Of a stretch of 64,000 nucleotides of DNA, positions 61,233 to 64,000 are shown in pieces. The DNA is from Sphaerothrix gracilis (GTDB taxonomy: Bacteria; Cyanobacteriota; Cyanobacteriia; Phormidesmidales; Phormidesmidaceae): assembly GCF_030405905.1 (NCBI RefSeq), contig NZ_JASATW010000003.1, positions 270,985 to 334,984 of the forward strand, given 5' to 3'. A program made the position numbers and the translations under genes. Within the stretch, counting starts at the first letter, position 1. Every line of letters begins with the position of its first letter. Below the pieces are notes generated by a model. It was not told the origin of the DNA, did not search any database, and saw nothing but the letters and a program-made list of their open reading frames with translations.

Positions 61233-62117
61233 CTAGCTTGCTCGGTACGCTTTAGGGGTCATCCCCGTCACTTGCCGAAACTGTTTGCTCAAATGGCTAT
61301 GGCTGCTGAATCCACAGATGAGGGCAATATCAGTGATTGATTGCTCCGTTTGTTTCAATAATTTTTTGGCTCGCTCGACTCGCTGCTGAATTAGATACTG
61401 GTGAGGAGATGAACCGAGGGACTGTTTAAAGAGACGACTGAAATGGAACTGGCTGATGTCGAGCAGTTGGGCTAGCTGCTCCAGCCTCAGATCCTGGTCT
61501 AGATAAGCCTCAATATAGTCTAAAACTTGCTGCAACTGGCGCGGTGACAAACCGCCCTCATACAGGGGCAACGGCGGCTTTGTCGTCGTATGATGCCGGA
61601 GAAGACTGACGGCTAAAACATTGGCGAGGGAGTTTAGATAAAGCTGGTTTCCCCAGACTGGCTGTTGCGATTCTGCTAATAGCATCATCGCGATCGCTTC
61701 AATTTGGGCATTACGAACCTGAAATTCAGGCCATAGCTGACAGCGATTGCTGCCCTGATTCAGGGTTTCATTAGCAGTCTTTTGCAAAAACTCGGCCTTG
61801 AGCTGGAGCTGCAGGCAATTTTCTTCCCCTTCCCAGCGAACAAACAGCGGTGTATTCGCTGGCGTGATCAGTATGTCGCCTCGGCGGTACAGCCCCGTAT
61901 AGGTCTTGCCATCTTGAATTTGCACATAGGGCAGCGGACGCGGCGCTAGCGATAAGAACAGCGTATGCTCGTCCTCGGCGTGGTAGTGCCCTTCTCCAGC
62001 GGCATTTTGCAGGTATGCAACTCGAATGTTCTCCCCAAGCTGCGCAGGGTCAAACGGGCGGGGTGGGCAATCTGTTTCAGTCAGCGGGATAGCAGGATTT
62101 TGCACAGGGCTAACCAA
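61233..62117 (-). CDS. AraC family transcriptional regulator
   Basis: About 294 residues. The C-terminal third has two helix-turn-helix motifs: LRLEQLAQLLDISQFHFSRLFKQSLGSSPHQYLIQQRVERAK and ITDIALICGFSSHSHLSKQFRQVTGMTPKAYR. The N-terminal part is a beta-rich sensory domain (YVQIQDGKTYTGLYRRGDILITPANTPLFVRW) of cupin flavour. The assumed start is a TTG at 62117; a GTG at 62105 is an alternative. It is divergent from the NAD(P)-binding protein gene at 62275, a likely regulatory target. Confidence 0.88.
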   Translation of the reverse strand: MVSPVQNPAIPLTETDCPPRPFDPAQLGENIRVAYLQNAAGEGHYHAEDEHTLFLSLAPRPLPYVQIQDGKTYTGLYRRGDILITPANTPLFVRWEGEENCLQLQLKAEFLQKTANETLNQGSNRCQLWPEFQVRNAQIEAIAMMLLAESQQPVWGNQLYLNSLANVLAVSLLRHHTTTKPPLPLYEGGLSPRQLQQVLDYIEAYLDQDLRLEQLAQLLDISQFHFSRLFKQSLGSSPHQYLIQQRVERAKKLLKQTEQSITDIALICGFSSHSHLSKQFRQVTGMTPKAYRAS

Positions 62118-62274
62118 ATATGCCTTGTCTCAATCATAGTCAAAGCTGCGATCGCCTAAGTCTAAAAGAATTAACAACTGGCTGCAAGATCGTACAAGTA
62201 ACGCAAGAACGAGATAGTTGAGAATTGATCGCTTGCCTAAGCTGAGGGTGTTGTAGATCAAGGAGAAGGCAATC

Positions 62275-62904
62275 ATGAAGCTACTGGTTTTTGGAGCAAC
62301 TGGCAGCGTCGGTCGTCAAGTTGTGGAGCAGGCGCTTGAGCAGGGGCATATCGTTACCGCTTTTGGGCGTCATCCGGCCAAGCTGAATCTTCAGCACGCC
62401 AATCTTAAATTCTGGCAGGGCGATGTCCTAGATCTTGCCGTTGTGGAGCAAGCTGTGCAGGGGCAAGATGCGGTGGTTTGCACATTGGGTTCTGGGCAAA
62501 AGCTCACCGGAACCGTCCGCTCGCAGGGAACTCAAAACATCATTCAGGCAATGCAGCGAGCCGGTATTCGACGACTCATTTGCCAAACGACGCTGGGAGC
62601 AGGCGATAGCTGGAACAGCCTCAATTTTTACTGGAAATACATCATGTTTGGGCTAATCTTGCGGCATGTGTTTAGCGATCATGAGCGGCAGGAGCAGCAG
62701 GTGAGACAGAGCGGTTTAGACTGGACGATTGTGCGGCCAGGGGCTTTTATCGCAGGCGATCGCACGGGTCAGTACCGCCATGGCTTTTCCGGCAGCGACA
62801 AAACCTCAAAGCTGAAAATCTCGCGGCCAGACGTGGCTGACTTCATTCTCAGACAGATAGGCGATCGCTCCTATCTGCACCAAACGCCTAGTTTGTCATA
62901 CTAG
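62275..62904 (+). CDS. NAD(P)-binding atypical SDR
   Basis: 209 residues. The N-terminal glycine motif GATGSVGRQVVEQALEQGH binds the dinucleotide, followed by DAVVCTLGSGQ, a TLGAGDSWNSLNFYWK segment and DWTIVRPGAF. This matches atypical SDRs of the NmrA/BVR-B-like family. Substrate unknown; they may act as redox sensors or flavin/biliverdin reductases. An ATG at 62275 has GGAG nearby (AAGGAGAAGGCAATC). It is divergent from the AraC regulator gene. Confidence 0.87.
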   Translation: MKLLVFGATGSVGRQVVEQALEQGHIVTAFGRHPAKLNLQHANLKFWQGDVLDLAVVEQAVQGQDAVVCTLGSGQKLTGTVRSQGTQNIIQAMQRAGIRRLICQTTLGAGDSWNSLNFYWKYIMFGLILRHVFSDHERQEQQVRQSGLDWTIVRPGAFIAGDRTGQYRHGFSGSDKTSKLKISRPDVADFILRQIGDRSYLHQTPSLSY

Positions 62905-62905
62905 G

Positions 62906-62943
62906 TGTTGGGGCTGGCATTGCTGTGTTGAGGCTGGCATTGC
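62906..62943 (+). repeat. Two tandem 20-base units
   Basis: TGTTGGGGCTGGCATTGC at 62906-62923 is repeated as TGTTGAGGCTGGCATTGC at 62926-62943 with one substitution. It is directly after the stop of the preceding gene. Confidence 0.6.
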
Positions 62944-62999
62944 TGATTTTGGGTATGAATTAAAACGCGAATCAAATGCTCGCACTAATCTAGGCACAT

Positions 63000-63131
63000 A
63001 TGGGCGATCGCAAAGCGAGACGACAAGCCATCACTGCGCTAAATACCGCTGCCCTTGCTGTTACTTTCTCTGTGCTCGGTATTTCGCTGGGTGGCTTGTT
63101 TGAACATCTGCCCTGGTGGCTGATCTGGTAG
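63000..63131 (+). CDS. 43-residue single-pass membrane protein
   Basis: ATG 63000, product MGDRKARRQAITALNTAALA then a hydrophobic helix (VTFSVLGISLGGLF) and a Trp-rich end (PWWLIW). Basic N-terminus and one helix suggest an inner-membrane protein with N-in topology. No family is recognised, and no strong ribosome binding site is present. It lies just before the insertion sequence. Confidence 0.4.
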   Translation: MGDRKARRQAITALNTAALAVTFSVLGISLGGLFEHLPWWLIW

Positions 63132-63202
63132 GGAGCATGTCAGGTTTGCAGAATAAAGCTAGAGCATGGAGGATATAGCTACCGTGACACCTGGTAGCCC
63201 CC

Positions 63203-64000
63203 ATGACCCCGGAGCAAAAAGCACAACTGCAACTACACCTCGATGCGATTGCCAAAATCCTGTATGAAGACAGTGACCCGGCATCAATGCAGACACTCGA
63301 AGCTATTGAACTGAGGGTTCGTGAGCAAATCCAAGCCCATGTGAGTCCAGAACTGGGGCGTTTTTTATCGGCTCAGTTAGCGGCACACAAGTCGGCAAAG
63401 AACGAAAGCTCAAAAGCACCCTAGGGGAGTTAGTGTTGACCAGCGCTCAGGCCAAACACTTATCGGTTGGGGCTTACCGTCAGATTAGTCCCCATTTAGA
63501 GAATTGCTGTCTGCGCATCAGCGCCAACGTGTCCTACGCGCAAGCCTGCAACGATGTCAGCTACTTGACGGGGATGCGCGTCCCGGCCAAGACCCAGCAA
63601 CGTCTAGTGCAGTCCCATGACTTCGCCGAGCCTCAGTTGGCTGAGCTAAAGGAAGTGAGCGTGGATGGGGGGAAGGTGCGGTTGCGGACACCTTTGGGCG
63701 AACCCTGCCAGTGGAAAGACTACAAAGCGGTTGCCAGCGAAGTGGCGATGGTCGCCCGCTATCAACAGAATGATGAGCTGGCCGAGTGGGTCAATCAACA
63801 GCCTCTCGCAACGCCTTTAACTTGCCTAGGCGACGGGCATGATGGGGTCTGGAATCTGATCGCCCAGATGGGAACGGACCCCGCGCGTCGCGAGGTGCTC
63901 GACTGGTATCACTTGGTGGAAAATCTGCATAAAGTCGGCGGCTCGATTAAGCGCCTTAACCAAGCTGAAGCGCTTCTATGGCAAGGCAAAGTTGATGCCG
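63203..64000 (+). CDS. ISKra4 family transposase with -1 frameshift, partial at the window edge
   Basis: The first frame (63203-63424) opens MTPEQKAQLQLHLDAIAKIL and its conserved part runs to about SPELGRF. From there the conserved protein continues in the -1 frame (RFFIGSVSGTQVGKERKLKS, LGELVLTSAQAKHL, SVDGGKVRLRTPLGEPCQWKDYKAV, CLGDGHDGVWN, DWYHLVENLHKVGG). The DDE-type acidic residues stand in SVDGG and GDGHDG. The slip site is TTTTTTA at 63361-63367. The product is 3'-truncated by the window, and its activity is unknown. Confidence 0.88.
63203..64000 (+). mobile_element. ISKra4-type insertion sequence, left part
   Basis: Defined by the transposase reading frames; the right end lies beyond the window. 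I could not fix the left terminal inverted repeat. It probably lies between 63132 and 63202, since that gap has no gene. The direct repeat flank also cannot be established without the other end. Confidence 0.75.
63361..63367 (+). other. -1 ribosomal frameshift heptamer TTTTTTA
   Basis: In the first frame the codons are CGT (63359-63361), TTT (62-64) and TTA (65-67). This is the X XXY YYZ form T TTT TTA. Slipping back one base gives TTT TTT ATC and joins the conserved halves of the transposase. Confidence 0.75.

Noticed and set aside
1..64000. tRNA, rRNA, CRISPR arrays and prophage modules
   Set aside because: No T-loop or anticodon-arm patterns, no 16S/23S strings, no regularly spaced direct repeats and no phage structural genes were recognised by eye.

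Overview
The window reads as a stretch of chromosome from a filamentous or unicellular cyanobacterium of the Leptolyngbya/Phormidesmis kind. The evidence is the very frequent HIP1-type palindrome GCGATCGC, both inside and between genes, and the cyanobacterial families present: an SLH/OprB porin, a cyanobacterial-type Hfq, an orange-carotenoid-protein-like N-domain protein, a ComFB-family protein, a CHASE2 serine/threonine kinase and thylakoid-type FtsH. The species assignment is inference. No rRNA, tRNA or CRISPR array was recognised.

Layout. 1-9 kb: tail of an unknown gene, a GGDEF protein and an SDR in tandem, a Nudix hydrolase, malQ, a tiny lipoprotein, two more SDRs flanking an OCP-N-domain-like protein, and a large metallophosphoesterase. 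9-16 kb: small stress-type or hypothetical proteins (including a 55-residue hydrophilin-like protein), a TrkA_C-domain membrane protein, an internally duplicated TPR protein, DUF1206 and YihY/BrkB membrane proteins, and an infC gene that seems to start at ATA. 16-26 kb: a peptidoglycan-binding-domain protein, aroE, a CHASE2 kinase convergent with a NarL-type regulator, a second Nudix hydrolase, an MFS carrier, an acetoacetate-decarboxylase-like protein and an AI-2E-family permease. 26-31 kb: methionine salvage genes mtnA / mtnB-mtnD-mtnC, an orphan ureD and hisG. 31-40 kb: a flavin reductase, ftsH, and a porin followed by two paralogous secreted proteins, one carrying a Ser-Asp-rich acidic insert. 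40-47 kb: a permease / TIGR03943 / Big_5 operon, dapF-surE, hfq, an M23 peptidase, a ComFB protein and an L,D-transpeptidase. 47-63 kb: a 36-residue membrane protein, a two-gene operon of unknown function, recJ, a second AI-2E permease, an M20 amidohydrolase, a WG-repeat lipoprotein, a saccharopine-dehydrogenase-like protein, lysS, metF, an aminotransferase, an AraC regulator and an NAD(P)-binding protein. The right edge enters an ISKra4-type insertion sequence whose transposase is split at a classic -1 frameshift heptamer.

How they fit. Most genes are housekeeping or envelope functions in short, independently oriented units. Coherent groups are methionine salvage (mtnA, B, C, D), the permease operon, the porin/secreted-protein cluster and the dapF-surE pair. 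A GGDEF enzyme and a ComFB-family protein (a family with c-di-GMP-binding members) are both present but unlinked. The most unusual items are the ATA-initiated infC, the SD-rich secreted paralog, the unknown two-gene operon at 48.25-49.34 kb, the divergent carotenoid-protein-like gene and three families of dispersed palindromic repeats.
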